A DNA stretch of 64,000 nucleotides from Bradyrhizobium erythrophlei (lineage in GTDB: Bacteria; Pseudomonadota; Alphaproteobacteria; Rhizobiales; Xanthobacteraceae): the NCBI RefSeq assembly GCF_900129505.1, contig NZ_LT670818.1, positions 2,480,001 to 2,544,000 of the forward strand. Direction: 5' to 3'. Made by a program: the position numbers and the translations under genes. Below are positions 1 to 8,427 of this stretch, piece by piece. The stretch's first letter is position 1, and each line of letters opens with the position of its first letter. The notes under the pieces are model-generated. The model made no database searches and was not told where the DNA came from. It was given only the letters and a program-made list of their open reading frames with translations.

Positions 1-220
1 GCATTTCTTCGGGAATCTGCATCGCCGCAGTCCGTTTCCGATCGTCTACAATGTCGGCGACATGTGCGTGGGCTGGGAGACCGTCGAGCAGCTCGCGGGC
101 CATCCCGACCGCATCATCCCCGGACACGATCCGATCGTCAGCGACATCTATCCGCGCGCCAGCGACAGGGGCGATGCATTCGCGCTGCATTTACCGCCGT
201 CGCGCTCGTTCGTGAAATAG
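1..220 (+). CDS. MBL-fold hydrolase, C-terminal part (AHL-lactonase-like)
   Basis: The gene enters from the left edge; only the last 73 codons are present, reading from base 2 to a TAG at 218-220. The visible part contains a tryptophan/valine-rich strand (NVGDMCVGWETV), then HPDRIIPGHDPIV, whose GHD is the late metal-binding region of metallo-beta-lactamase-fold hydrolases. Proteins with this ending are usually annotated as N-acyl homoserine lactonase family hydrolases. The metal-binding HxHxDH motif would lie outside the window, so substrate cannot be judged. It is followed about 150 bases later by a RidA gene on the same strand. Confidence 0.6.
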   Translation, partial: HFFGNLHRRSPFPIVYNVGDMCVGWETVEQLAGHPDRIIPGHDPIVSDIYPRASDRGDAFALHLPPSRSFVK

Positions 221-376
221 CAACGCTTATTCGAGCGAAGCATGCCCCGGATGCGATCCGGGGCGCCAGCGTCGAGATCCGCCACGCCGGACTGATCGGC
301 AGGGTGTTGCAGGAAGCGAGCGATGCCGGACTCTAATTCCCGTGATCGCGAAGCATATCGATGGAGGTAAACAGCC

Positions 377-721
377 ATGATCAAACGCTTTCCCGGCCTG
401 ACGCCGACCCGCAGCCGCGCCGTCGTGCACGACGACCTCGTTTTCACCGTGGCGGTTGCGCCCGATCCGGTAACCGCCTCGATGTACGAGCAGAGCGTCA
501 AGGCGCTCCATCGCATCGACGAGAGCCTCGCTTTGTGCGGCACCGACAAGAGCAAGATACTCTCGGCGATCGTCTACATCGCCGACATGAAGCGGAAAAG
601 CGAGATGAACCGCGCCTGGGACGAATGGGTCGATACCGCCAACCCGCCAATGCGGGTTTGTATCGGCGTCGATCTCGAACCGCCGCATATCGTGGAAATC
701 GTGGTGACGGCCGCAAAGTGA
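377..721 (+). CDS. RidA family protein (YjgF/YER057c/UK114)
   Basis: This 114-residue protein has the size and pattern of RidA-like proteins, which form trimers and hydrolyse reactive enamine/imine intermediates or have diverged to related roles. Family-like segments are VHDDLVFTVAVAPD near the N-terminus, the helix with MYEQSVKALHRIDESL, ILSAIVYIADM, and the C-terminal NPPMRVCIGVDLEPPHIVEI. The Arg in PPMRVC corresponds to the substrate-carboxylate-binding Arg of active RidA. The ATG at 377 follows a GGAGG at 363-367. It lies just before an aromatic-degradation block and may deal with amino-acid-derived imines, which is an inference. Confidence 0.85.
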   Translation: MIKRFPGLTPTRSRAVVHDDLVFTVAVAPDPVTASMYEQSVKALHRIDESLALCGTDKSKILSAIVYIADMKRKSEMNRAWDEWVDTANPPMRVCIGVDLEPPHIVEIVVTAAK

Positions 722-747
722 GTGGTTGCGGGGACTGAAACGCTTCT

Positions 748-827
748 GTCATTCCGGGGCGATGCGCAGCATCGAACCCGGAATCTCGAGATTCCAGGTC
801 TGGTCCTGCGGACCATCCCGGAATGAC
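748..827. repeat. REP-like palindrome, family 1 (GTCATTCCGGG type)
   Basis: The element begins GTCATTCCGGGGCGATGCG and ends CATCCCGGAATGAC, so the ends are inverted copies that can form a long stem. Copies of the same family lie at 5853-5892 and 9662-9789. All three sit between genes in the chromosomal half. It may act as a transcription terminator or mRNA stabiliser between the RidA gene and the convergent MarR gene (inference). Confidence 0.75.
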
Positions 828-841
828 GGCAGTTGAAGCAA

Positions 842-1402
842 TCAATACTCCCCGGTCTTCCCGGCCTCCTTGCTGGTTTGCACCAGCCCGAGGCTCTTCT
901 CGATCTTGCCGAGCGCATTTGCGAATTGCCCGCGCTCCTGCACCGACAGGCAGGACAGGATCTCCTGCTCCCGGCGCAACAACCGCGGGATCAATTGCTG
1001 GTACAGCGCGCTCCCCTTCGGGGTCATCCGCAACTGGAACTCGCGGCGGTCGTCCTGGTTCTCGACGCGTTCGACGAGTTGACGGTTCATCAGCGTGGTG
1101 ACGGCGCGGCTGATGGTGGATTTGTGGGTTCGGGTGCAACGCGAAATGTATTGCGCGCTGCACGCTTCGTTGCGGAAGCCCAGCGTCGCCAGCACCCGCC
1201 ATTCCGGAATGTCGAGCCCGTAGCGCTCGCGGTACTCGCTCGACAGCGCGGCGGAGACCTCGGCCGCCAGCCGGTTCAGCCGGAAGGGCGCAAATTTGAA
1301 CAGGTCGAGGCTGGCGGCCGGTTTGGACGCGCTTTGCTGGCGCGAGCCAGTACCCACGCCAGATCGCCGTTCCGATCGCTTCTCCACCCGCTTCCCGGCC
1401 AT
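842..1402 (-). CDS. MarR family transcriptional regulator of the homogentisate/aromatic block
   Basis: The 186-residue product carries a winged helix-turn-helix: IPEWRVLATLGF, the recognition region RCTRTHKSTISRAVTTL, and the wing ENQDDRREFQLRMTPKG with the DxR signature of MarR proteins. These usually repress and are released by aromatic ligands. It diverges from the FAD monooxygenase gene, and the shared region has a large palindrome at 1471-1496. The ATG at 1402 was chosen because the longer alternative ATG at 1483 lies inside that palindrome and its N-terminal extension is low-complexity. The effector is probably a hydroxyaromatic acid such as homogentisate or a hydroxyphenylacetate (inference). 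Confidence 0.85.
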   Translation of the reverse strand: MAGKRVEKRSERRSGVGTGSRQQSASKPAASLDLFKFAPFRLNRLAAEVSAALSSEYRERYGLDIPEWRVLATLGFRNEACSAQYISRCTRTHKSTISRAVTTLMNRQLVERVENQDDRREFQLRMTPKGSALYQQLIPRLLRREQEILSCLSVQERGQFANALGKIEKSLGLVQTSKEAGKTGEY

Positions 1403-1470
1403 GCTCTCGCTTGAAACCACCCTTGGCAAAAAATCGCTCCAATTTGAGTTGACGGCGGATGCCGGTAGGC

Positions 1471-1516
1471 TAGATAGTTGCATATGCGACTATCTAGCGG
1501 AATGACTATCTAGCGG
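1471..1516. promoter_or_regulatory. Candidate MarR operator: palindrome plus third half-site
   Basis: Positions 1471-1496 form a 26-base palindrome, TAGATAGTTGCAT meeting ATGCGACTATCTA, with one mismatched pair. The right half, GACTATCTAGCGG (1488-1500), is repeated directly at 1504-1516, 16 bases on. It lies between the divergent MarR and FAD-monooxygenase genes, as expected for an autoregulated repressor controlling both. Confidence 0.8.
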
Positions 1517-1550
1517 GAACGGAGCCGCTTTGCCAGGGCAGACTGAGCGC

Positions 1551-3164
1551 ATGGCGCCATCCAAAATCCAGTTCGGCTATCGGCGCCACGCCGATCAGGA
1601 TCGGGCCGGCGCCGATATCGCCGAGCATCCGGTGGTCGTGGTCGGCGCCGGACCGGTTGGGCTGTCGTTCGCGATCGATCTGGCGCAGCGCGGCCAGCCC
1701 GTATTGCTGCTCGACGACGCGGACCGGATCGGCGAAGGCTCGCGCGCGATCTGCTTTTCCAAGCGTTCGCTGGAGTATTGGGACCGGCTCGGCATCGGCC
1801 AGCGCATGGTCGACAAGGGCGTGGTGTGGAGCGTCGGCAAGATCTTTCACGGCGCTTCGCTGCTCTACCAGTTCAACCTGTTGCCGGAACAGGGACACAA
1901 GCGGCCCGCCTTCATCAACCTGCAGCAGTTCTATGCCGAAGCCTATCTGGTCGACCGGGTGCGCGAGCTTCCCGCGATCGACCTGCGCTGGCGCAACAAG
2001 GTGACGGCGCTGGAGCAGCGCAACGACCTCGCGGTGCTGACGATCGAAACCCCGGACGGGCCCTATCGGGTCGCTGCGAAATATGTGATCGCCTGCGATG
2101 GCGCGCGGTCGTCGCTGCGGCAATTGGTGGGGGCGGAATTTTCCGGCAAGGTGTTCGAGGATCAGTTCCTGATCGCCGACGTCAGGATGACGGCGGAATT
2201 TCCGACCGAGCGCTGGTTCTGGTTCGATCCGCCGTTTCATGCCGGCCGCTCCGCGCTCTTGCACAAGCAGCCCGACAACATCTGGCGGATCGACCTGCAG
2301 CTTCATCCCGACGCGGACCCTGTGGTCGAGAAGCGGCCGGAGAACGTGCGGCCGCGGATCGCGCGCATGCTCGGGCATGACAAGTTCGATTTCGAATGGA
2401 TCTCGCTCTATAAATTCCGGTGCCGCCGCATGGATAAATTCATCCACGGCCGCGTGATCTTTGCCGGCGATTCCGCGCATCAGGTCTCGCCGTTCGGCGC
2501 CCGCGGCGCCAATTCGGGCCTCGAAGATGCCGAGAATTTGGCGTGGAAGCTCGATCGCGTGCTGAAAAACCTTTCGCCGGAGGCCCTGCTCGAGAGCTAC
2601 CACGCCGAGCGCAGTGCGGCGGCCGACGAGAACATAAGGGAATCGACCCGCTCGACCGATTTCATGGCGCCGGTGTCCCGCCAGGAAGCGCGGCTGCGCA
2701 GAGCGGTGCTGTCGCTCGCCAGGGAGACCGAATTCGGCAAGCGCATGATCAATGGCGGTCGGCTGTCGGTGCCGTCGATCTATCAATCGCCGCTGTCCAG
2801 TGCCGATGCCGAGATCTGGCGCGGCGGCCCGCAGCCGGGTACCTCGATGCCGGATGCACCGGTTGCCGCGCGCGCCGGCGATGCCATGTTCCTGACGGAT
2901 GCTTTCGTGAAAGCGGGGACGCGGTTCACTCTGCTGGCGTTTTCCAATGGCGCTGCGGTCGATCCGCCCGACGGCGTCGGCGTGATCCGGATCGGGGGTG
3001 ATGATGGCCTTTCGGATCCGCAAGGGTTGGCCACCAGGCGTTACGACGCCGAGCCCGGCACGGCCTATCTGTTGCGGCCCGACGGTTATGTCGCCGCGCG
3101 TTTTAAATACCCGACGCGATCAGCGCTCGACGCCGCCCTGGCGCGCGCATGCGGCATGAATTGA
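1551..3164 (+). CDS. FAD-dependent aromatic monooxygenase (MhpA/MhaA-like)
   Basis: A class A flavoprotein hydroxylase of 537 residues. It has the dinucleotide-binding motif VVVGAGPVG near residue 32, the CDGARSSLR segment near 180, and the FAD ribityl-binding GDSAHQVSPFGARGANSG near 310. Such enzymes use NAD(P)H and O2 to hydroxylate phenolic acids. It precedes a DUF2783 gene by 8 bases and is followed by hmgA and fahA, so a product entering the homogentisate pathway is likely, for example hydroxylation of 3-hydroxyphenylacetate as by MhaAB (inference). A TTG at 1530 with a GGAG five bases upstream is an alternative start. Expression is probably controlled by the divergent MarR protein. Confidence 0.85.
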   Translation: MAPSKIQFGYRRHADQDRAGADIAEHPVVVVGAGPVGLSFAIDLAQRGQPVLLLDDADRIGEGSRAICFSKRSLEYWDRLGIGQRMVDKGVVWSVGKIFHGASLLYQFNLLPEQGHKRPAFINLQQFYAEAYLVDRVRELPAIDLRWRNKVTALEQRNDLAVLTIETPDGPYRVAAKYVIACDGARSSLRQLVGAEFSGKVFEDQFLIADVRMTAEFPTERWFWFDPPFHAGRSALLHKQPDNIWRIDLQLHPDADPVVEKRPENVRPRIARMLGHDKFDFEWISLYKFRCRRMDKFIHGRVIFAGDSAHQVSPFGARGANSGLEDAENLAWKLDRVLKNLSPEALLESYHAERSAAADENIRESTRSTDFMAPVSRQEARLRRAVLSLARETEFGKRMINGGRLSVPSIYQSPLSSADAEIWRGGPQPGTSMPDAPVAARAGDAMFLTDAFVKAGTRFTLLAFSNGAAVDPPDGVGVIRIGGDDGLSDPQGLATRRYDAEPGTAYLLRPDGYVAARFKYPTRSALDAALARACGMN

Positions 3165-3172
3165 GGCGCAAC

Positions 3173-3397
3173 ATGGCATTGTCGACCAGCTCGAATTTCG
3201 CCAAGCCGGACGACGCTTTTCGCGCCGTCGTCGAGGCGCATCGCGGCTTGAGCGACGAAGCGAGCGCCGATCTGGACGCGGCGCTAGTGCTGATCCTGGC
3301 CAATCATATCGGCGATCTCGACGTGCTGGAGGAGGCGATCGCGCTGGCGAAACGGCGGATGCTCGACGCCAGCCAGCAACAACAGCAGCAGCAGTGA
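3173..3397 (+). CDS. DUF2783 protein, putative coupling subunit of the FAD monooxygenase
   Basis: A 74-residue acidic, mostly helical protein ending in a run of six glutamines. The core (DAFRAVVEAHRGLSDE, then ALVLILANHIGDLDVLEEAI) matches the DUF2783 pattern of small proteins found beside flavin hydroxylases. The ATG at 3173 lies 8 bases after the monooxygenase stop with GAGG upstream, so the pair is almost certainly co-translated. In the MhaAB 3-hydroxyphenylacetate 6-hydroxylase a small second protein is needed for coupled activity. This gene could play that role, but homology to MhaB cannot be checked here. Confidence 0.75.
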   Translation: MALSTSSNFAKPDDAFRAVVEAHRGLSDEASADLDAALVLILANHIGDLDVLEEAIALAKRRMLDASQQQQQQQ

Positions 3398-3419
3398 AAA
3401 TATGCACATCATCAAAAGC

Positions 3420-3497
3420 GTCATTGCGAGCGAAGCGAAGCAATCCATAGACCAGGACAAAGCTGGATTGCTTCGTCGCTTCGCTCCTCGCAATAAC
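3420..3497. repeat. REP-like palindrome, family 2 (CATTGCGAGCGAAGCG type)
   Basis: It begins GTCATTGCGAGCGAAGCGAA and ends CGCTTCGCTCCTCGCAATAAC, with complementary arms around GCAATCCA / TGGATTGC. A near-identical copy lies at 7215-7298. It is intergenic, between the DUF2783 gene and the MBL-fold gene. Confidence 0.8.
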
Positions 3498-3535
3498 GAA
3501 GTGGGTTCAGGGTTATCGCAAAAGGACTGGAATTA

Positions 3536-4489
3536 ATGGCAAAAGGTTTCGCGTCAACGACCGACATGGCGGAGAAGAAAATCACCTTCTCCGAGATCGG
3601 CACCGATCTCTATGCCTTCACCGCCGAGGGCGATCCCAATTCGGCCGTGATCGTCGGCGACGACGGCTGCCTCGTGTTCGATGCGCAGGCGACGCCGGCG
3701 ATGGCCAACAAGGTGATCGAGCGGGTGCGCACCGTCACCGACAAGCCGATCAAATATGTAGTGCTGTCGCATTACCACGCCGTGCGCGTGCTCGGCGCGT
3801 CGGCCTATCACGCGCAGGGCATCGTCGCCTCGCAGGAAACCTACCGGCTGATCCTGGAACGCGGCCAGCAGGATTGGGATTCCGAATACGGCCGCTTTCC
3901 GCGGCTGTTCCAGGATGCCGAGAGCATTCCCGGCCTGACCTGGCCGACGCTGGCGTTCGAAGGCGAGATGTCGATCTATCTCGGCAAGCGCGAGGTGCGC
4001 CTGATGCAGCTCGGCGCCGGACACACCTCGGGTGATATCGTGGCCTGGGTGCCGGACGCGGAAGTGATGTTTTCCGGCGACCTGATCGAATATCATTCGG
4101 CCTGCTATTGCGGCGACGCCTATTTGCGCGAATGGCCGGCGACGCTGAACGAGATTCGTGCCTTCAATCCCAAGGCGATCGCGCCGGGGCGCGGCGATGC
4201 GCTCAAGGGTCTTGCGACCGGGCGCGATGCGATTGCGATGACGCGCGATTTCGTCAGTACCCTCTATGGCGCGGCGGAAGCCGCCGTCGCCAAGGGCCGC
4301 AATCTCAAGGATACGATGGCGGCGGCGCGCGCGGTGATGGACCCGAAGTTCTCGAATTTCGCCATCTACGAACACTGCCTGCCGTTCAACGTCTCGCGCG
4401 CGTTCGACGAAGCCTCGGGGATCGACGACCCCGTGATCTGGACCGCCGAACGCGATCGGGAAATGTGGGCTGCCCTGCAAGGAGGATGA
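3536..4489 (+). CDS. MBL-fold metallo-hydrolase of the homogentisate operon
   Basis: The 317-residue protein has the metallo-beta-lactamase fold: [13 protein letters not shown], then [13 protein letters not shown] where the first metal motif belongs, [12 protein letters not shown], and [10 protein letters not shown]. The usual HxHxDH is reduced to HYHAVR, so the Asp and last His of the second metal site are absent; one metal site may remain. It directly precedes hmgA, whose ribosome-binding site is inside its last codons. The family is often found in such operons, but I know no established reaction. A thioester or lactone hydrolase role is possible. Start at the ATG after AAAGGA. Confidence 0.8.
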   Translation: MAKGFASTTDMAEKKITFSEIGTDLYAFTAEGDPNSAVIVGDDGCLVFDAQATPAMANKVIERVRTVTDKPIKYVVLSHYHAVRVLGASAYHAQGIVASQETYRLILERGQQDWDSEYGRFPRLFQDAESIPGLTWPTLAFEGEMSIYLGKREVRLMQLGAGHTSGDIVAWVPDAEVMFSGDLIEYHSACYCGDAYLREWPATLNEIRAFNPKAIAPGRGDALKGLATGRDAIAMTRDFVSTLYGAAEAAVAKGRNLKDTMAAARAVMDPKFSNFAIYEHCLPFNVSRAFDEASGIDDPVIWTAERDREMWAALQGG

Positions 4490-4491
4490 CC

Positions 4492-5838
4492 ATGAATATC
4501 AATACCTCGCCTGACCTGATCGGTCGCAGCACCGTCGGTATCACGCCGGGCTACATGTCCGGCTTCGGCAACAGCTTTGAGACCGAGGCGCTGCCCGGCG
4601 CGCTGCCGGTCGGGCGCAACTCGCCGCAGCGCTGCGCCTATGGGCTCTATGCCGAACAGCTCTCCGGCTCGCCCTTCACGGCGCCGCGCGGCAGCAACGA
4701 GCGCTCCTGGCTCTATCGGATCCGGCCCTCGGTCAAACACTCCGGACGTTTTGCAAAAGTCGATGCGGGGCTGTGGCGCACCGCGCCGTGCCACGAGCAG
4801 GAGATCGTGGTCGAGCAATTGCGCTGGGACCCAACGCCGATTCCGAAAACGGAAATGACCTTCCTGCAGGGCGTGCAGACCATGACCACGGCGGGCGACG
4901 CCGGCACGCAAGCCGGCATGGCGGCGCATGTCTATCTCGTCACGAAGTCCATGGTCGACCAGCATTTCTACAATGCCGACGGCGAGATGATGTTCGTGCT
5001 GCAGCAGGGCAACCTTCGTCTGGTCACCGAGTTCGGCCGGATAGATGCCGAGCCGGGGGAGATCGTGGTGATCCCGCGCGGGGTAAAATTCCGCGTCGAG
5101 ATCCCGGGCGGCCCTGCACGCGGCTATCTTTGCGAAAATTACGGCGGAGCCTTCACGTTGCCGGAGCGCGGCCCGATCGGCGCCAATTGCCTCGCCAACG
5201 CGCGCGATTTCCTCACTCCCGTCGCGGCCTACGAAGACAAGGACACGCCGACCGAATTGTTCGTGAAATGGGGCGGCTCGCTGTTCAAGACCACGCTGCC
5301 GCATTCGCCTGTTGATGTCGTGGCGTGGCACGGCAATTACGCGCCGTATAAATACGATCTGCGCACCTTCTCGCCGGTCGGCGCCATCGGCTTCGACCAT
5401 CCCGATCCGTCGATCTTCACCGTGCTGACGGCGCCGTCGGAAACCGCCGGTACCGCCAATATCGATTTCGTCATCTTCCCGGAGCGCTGGATGGTGGCGG
5501 AAAACACTTTCCGTCCGCCCTGGTATCACATGAACATCATGTCGGAGTTCATGGGGCTGATCTACGGCGTCTACGACGCCAAGCCGCAGGGCTTCGTCCC
5601 CGGCGGCATTAGCCTGCACAACATGATGCTGCCGCACGGTCCGGACCGCGAGGCCTTCGACCACGCCACCAATTCGGAACTGAAGCCGGTCAAGCTGACC
5701 GGCACCATGGCCTTCATGTTCGAGACGCGCTTCCCCCAGCGCATCACCACGCATGCGGCGAAGTCCTCGACGCTGCAGGATGATTACGCCGATTGCTGGA
5801 AGGGGCTGGAAAAGCGGTTCGATCCGAACCGGCCGTAG
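4492..5838 (+). CDS. hmgA: Homogentisate 1,2-dioxygenase
   Basis: This cytosolic Fe(II) enzyme opens the homogentisate ring to give maleylacetoacetate, the central step of tyrosine and phenylalanine breakdown. The 448-residue length is typical. Recognised segments include [19 protein letters not shown] at the start, [11 protein letters not shown], the cupin-like [14 protein letters not shown], and the C-terminal metal site region [17 protein letters not shown] and [10 protein letters not shown]. The ATG at 4492 is preferred over that at 4486 because GGAGG at 4481-4485 then has a six-base spacer. It overlaps the MBL gene regulation region and precedes fahA. Confidence 0.97.
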   Translation: MNINTSPDLIGRSTVGITPGYMSGFGNSFETEALPGALPVGRNSPQRCAYGLYAEQLSGSPFTAPRGSNERSWLYRIRPSVKHSGRFAKVDAGLWRTAPCHEQEIVVEQLRWDPTPIPKTEMTFLQGVQTMTTAGDAGTQAGMAAHVYLVTKSMVDQHFYNADGEMMFVLQQGNLRLVTEFGRIDAEPGEIVVIPRGVKFRVEIPGGPARGYLCENYGGAFTLPERGPIGANCLANARDFLTPVAAYEDKDTPTELFVKWGGSLFKTTLPHSPVDVVAWHGNYAPYKYDLRTFSPVGAIGFDHPDPSIFTVLTAPSETAGTANIDFVIFPERWMVAENTFRPPWYHMNIMSEFMGLIYGVYDAKPQGFVPGGISLHNMMLPHGPDREAFDHATNSELKPVKLTGTMAFMFETRFPQRITTHAAKSSTLQDDYADCWKGLEKRFDPNRP

Positions 5839-5852
5839 GGATTGCTCTCGCC

Positions 5853-5892
5853 GTCATTCCGGGTTCATCGCTGCGCGATGCCCCGGAATGAC
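5853..5892. repeat. REP-like palindrome, family 1, short copy
   Basis: GTCATTCCGGG ... CCCGGAATGAC with an inner complementary pair ATCGC/GCGAT. It lies between hmgA and fahA, so it may set a transcript boundary or processing site within the operon. Confidence 0.7.
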
Positions 5893-5919
5893 AATGCACC
5901 ATAAGCAGGAGCAAAGAAT

Positions 5920-7191
5920 TTGCCCCATCCCAACGATCCCACCCTTCGCTCCTTCGTCGCCGTCGATCGCGCCTCCGACTTCCCGATCCAGAACCTGCCC
6001 TATGGCGTGTTTTCGACAGCGGCTTCGCCGACGCCGCGCGTTGGCGTGGCGATTGGCGACTATGTGCTCGATCTCTGGGAGCTCGAACAGGATTGCCGCA
6101 TCGTGGTTGGCGAGTTCGGCGTGTTCTCGGCGCCGACGCTCAATCCTTTCATGACGCTGGGCCCGAAAGTCTGGTCCCAGACGAGGGCGCGGATCAGCGA
6201 ATTGTTGCGCCAGGATCATCCGGAATTGCGCGACAATGAAAAGTTGAGAGCGCGCACTTTGGTGCCGATGGCGCAGACCAAACTGCATTTGCCGATCGCG
6301 GTCGCCGGCTATACCGATTTCTATTCGTCGAAGGAGCACGCTACCAATGTCGGCGTCATGTTCCGCGGCAAGGACAATGCCTTGCAGCCGAACTGGCTGC
6401 ATATGCCGATCGGCTACAACGGCCGTGCCTCGACCGTCGTCGTCAGTGGCACAAAGATACGGCGACCGCGCGGGCAACTAAAGCCGCCGAGCGCGGAGGT
6501 GCCGAGCTTTGGGCCGTGCAAGCGGCTCGACTTCGAACTGGAGATGGGCGTCGTGGTCGGGCAGCCCTCGGCGATGGGCGAGATGCTCAGCGAGCAGCAG
6601 GCCGAGGAGATGATCTTCGGCTTCGTGCTCCTGAACGACTGGAGCGCGCGCGACATCCAGCAGTGGGAATATGTGCCGCTCGGGCCGTTCCAGGCCAAGG
6701 CGTTCGCGACCTCGATCAGCCCGTGGGTGGTGACGCGCGAAGCGCTGGAGCCCTTCAGGGTAAATGGTCCAATGCAGGACCCGGCGCCGCTGCCGTATCT
6801 GAAGCAGGCGCAGCCGAACAATTTCGATCTTCAGCTCGACGTCGGCCTGCGCGCGGCACACATGAATGAGGGGCAGCGGATCTGCCGCACCAATTTCAAA
6901 TACATGTACTGGTCGTCGGTGCAGCAACTGGTGCATCACGCTGCTTGCGGCTGCGCCATGAATGTCGGCGATCTCTTAGGCAGCGGCACTATCTCGGGTC
7001 CGGAGAAGGACCAGCGCGGCAGCTTGCTGGAAATCTCCTGGAACGGCACCGAGCCGCTCGATCTGGCCGGCGGCATCAAGCGCACGTTCCTGGAGGACGG
7101 CGATTCGCTTGTGATGCGCGGCTGGTGCCAGGGCGACGGCTATCGCGTCGGTTTTGGTGAAGTTGAGGGGACCATTGTAGCGGCCGAATAG
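5920..7191 (+). CDS. fahA: Fumarylacetoacetase
   Basis: Hydrolyses fumarylacetoacetate to fumarate and acetoacetate, the last step of the pathway. The 423-residue length is normal for the family. The N-terminal SH3-like part (FPIQNLPYGVFS) is followed by the catalytic FAH domain: YTDFYSSKEHATNVG holds the catalytic His, FELEMGVVVG the metal-binding Glu residues, and FVLLNDWSARDIQQWEY the active-site Asp. GSGTISGPEKDQRGS is also typical. No suitable ATG exists; the TTG at 5920 lies 7 bases after AGGAGC. The isomerase that joins HmgA to this step is not in the window. Confidence 0.95.
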   Translation: MPHPNDPTLRSFVAVDRASDFPIQNLPYGVFSTAASPTPRVGVAIGDYVLDLWELEQDCRIVVGEFGVFSAPTLNPFMTLGPKVWSQTRARISELLRQDHPELRDNEKLRARTLVPMAQTKLHLPIAVAGYTDFYSSKEHATNVGVMFRGKDNALQPNWLHMPIGYNGRASTVVVSGTKIRRPRGQLKPPSAEVPSFGPCKRLDFELEMGVVVGQPSAMGEMLSEQQAEEMIFGFVLLNDWSARDIQQWEYVPLGPFQAKAFATSISPWVVTREALEPFRVNGPMQDPAPLPYLKQAQPNNFDLQLDVGLRAAHMNEGQRICRTNFKYMYWSSVQQLVHHAACGCAMNVGDLLGSGTISGPEKDQRGSLLEISWNGTEPLDLAGGIKRTFLEDGDSLVMRGWCQGDGYRVGFGEVEGTIVAAE

Positions 7192-7214
7192 ACTTCCGTA
7201 GCAGCCATTAATTC

Positions 7215-7298
7215 CGTCATTGCGAGCGAAGCGAAGCAATCCATCTCTCGTGCAAAGAAAGAATGGATTGCTTCGTCGCTTCGCTCCTCGCAATGACG
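7215..7298. repeat. REP-like palindrome, family 2, second copy
   Basis: CGTCATTGCGAGCGAAGCGA at the left and CGCTTCGCTCCTCGCAATGACG at the right are inverted copies; the arms also share GCAATCCAT/ATGGATTGC. It lies between fahA and the convergent DUF1272 gene and could terminate both. Confidence 0.8.
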
Positions 7299-7308
7299 GT
7301 GTAAGAGG

Positions 7309-7620
7309 TCACCGCTCCTGCGCCGGAATGTCCCTGATCCGCGCCGAATGCGCGGCGATGTCCTCAAGACTGTATTTCAGATGCACGCGCTTGTCCGACG
7401 GCAACTGCCGGCCGACGCAGGCGCCGGGGCGCCATTCATGGGCGGGGCGGATCGGCCGCGGCGCAAATCCGCCGCCGCAGTTCGGGCAGACATTGTGCAG
7501 CTTTGTCTCGACGCAGTCGGCGCAGAACGTGCATTCGTACGAGCAGATGCGCGCTTCCGTCGAGGTGGGCGGCAGGTCCTTGTCGCAATATTCGCAGTTC
7601 GGCCGGAGTTGCAGCGCCAT
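7309..7620 (-). CDS. DUF1272 domain protein (cysteine-rich, zinc-binding-like)
   Basis: A 103-residue protein whose first half is a compact double zinc-ribbon: LRPNCEYCDKDLPP, then YECTFCADCVETKL and NVCPNCGGGF, four CxxC pairs in all, as in DUF1272 proteins. The C-terminal half is basic and lacks obvious motifs. The ATG at 7620 gives the expected start of the domain; longer frames upstream run into a REP-like element and are not convincing. Function is unknown. The gene stands alone between the fahA and Lrp genes. Confidence 0.8.
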   Translation of the reverse strand: MALQLRPNCEYCDKDLPPTSTEARICSYECTFCADCVETKLHNVCPNCGGGFAPRPIRPAHEWRPGACVGRQLPSDKRVHLKYSLEDIAAHSARIRDIPAQER

Positions 7621-7680
7621 GGCGGTCACGTCGTTCGTAGCCGAGGCTAAATTTAGTTGCATCTTGTTCGAGCTTCGCAC

Positions 7681-7810
7681 CTCACCTCTCCCCTTGTTGT
7701 GGGAGAGGTCGGATCGCATCGTTAGATGCGATCCGGGTGAGGGGTTACGGTCCATCGATAGACCTGAACCCCTCACCTCACCCTCTCCCCGCCCGCAAGG
7801 GGAGAGGGAG
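7681..7810. repeat. REP-like palindrome, family 3 (CACCTCTCCCC/GGGGAGAGG type)
   Basis: The segment CTCACCTCTCCCCTTG, GGGAGAGGTCGGATCGCATC and GATGCGATCCGGGTGAGGGG, followed by CCCCTCACCTCACCCTCTCC and GGGGAGAGGG, makes several nested stems. A larger member of the family is at 17875-18011. It lies upstream of the DUF1272 gene. Confidence 0.75.
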
Positions 7811-7932
7811 CGCACTGCCGTTACCGAAACAGGGAGTCAATTCTCGCGAGCAGAGACGTGTGTCGATCGCAGACGATCATGGCAAACTGCGCGGCAAATT
7901 CGAATGCCGAATCTCCCTCGATTTCGGACACG

Positions 7933-8409
7933 CTAACGCGCCGCGCCCTTCAGCGGAAGTTTCGAACTCTCCTTCAGCCGGTCCAGCACGATCGATGAGC
8001 GCACATGCGCCACGCTCTGGTGCGGCATCAGCACATTGTTGACGATGTCGGACAGGCTCTTGAGGTCGCGCAGCGCCGCCTTCAGGAGATAATCGGCGTC
8101 GCCGGTCAGTGAATAGGCCTCCTGGATATCGTCGACGCGGTTGACCAATGCGCGGAACCGCTTGGCGTTGTCGGGCGAGTGGGTCGCGAGCGTGATGTGG
8201 ATGAAGGCGATGACGCCGAAGCCGAGCGCTTCGCTGGCGAGGTCGGCGTGATAGCCCGATATCACCTCGTCTTCCTCCAGCCGCATCCGCCGCCGCGAGC
8301 ATTGCGACGCCGACAGGCCGGCGATCTCCGCCAGCTGCTGGTTGGTGAGGCGGCCGTCATCCTGCAGCGCGCTCAATATTTTGAGGTCGAAGGCGTCGAC
8401 CGAGATCAT
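7933..8409 (-). CDS. Lrp/AsnC family transcriptional regulator beside hpd
   Basis: The 158-residue protein begins with the Lrp-type DNA-binding domain (LKILSALQDDGRLTNQQLAE, then SASQCSRRRMRLE as recognition helix) and continues with the RAM ligand-binding domain (VIAFIHITLATHSPDNAKRF, GDADYLLKAALRDL). Lrp-like proteins bind amino acids or related acids as octamers. It diverges from hpd across 120 bases holding inverted repeats, so it probably controls hpd and itself in response to tyrosine, phenylalanine or a keto acid (inference). The ATG at 8409 is the usual family start; one at 8433 would overlap the operator-like repeat. Confidence 0.88.
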   Translation of the reverse strand: MISVDAFDLKILSALQDDGRLTNQQLAEIAGLSASQCSRRRMRLEEDEVISGYHADLASEALGFGVIAFIHITLATHSPDNAKRFRALVNRVDDIQEAYSLTGDADYLLKAALRDLKSLSDIVNNVLMPHQSVAHVRSSIVLDRLKESSKLPLKGAAR

Positions 8410-8427
8410 GCGTAATACACCCGGATT

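Noticed and set aside
4366..5754. Long open minus-strand frame over hmgA
   Set aside because: Mirror of the hmgA coding strand in high-GC DNA; composition rich in Arg, His and Gly with no family pattern.
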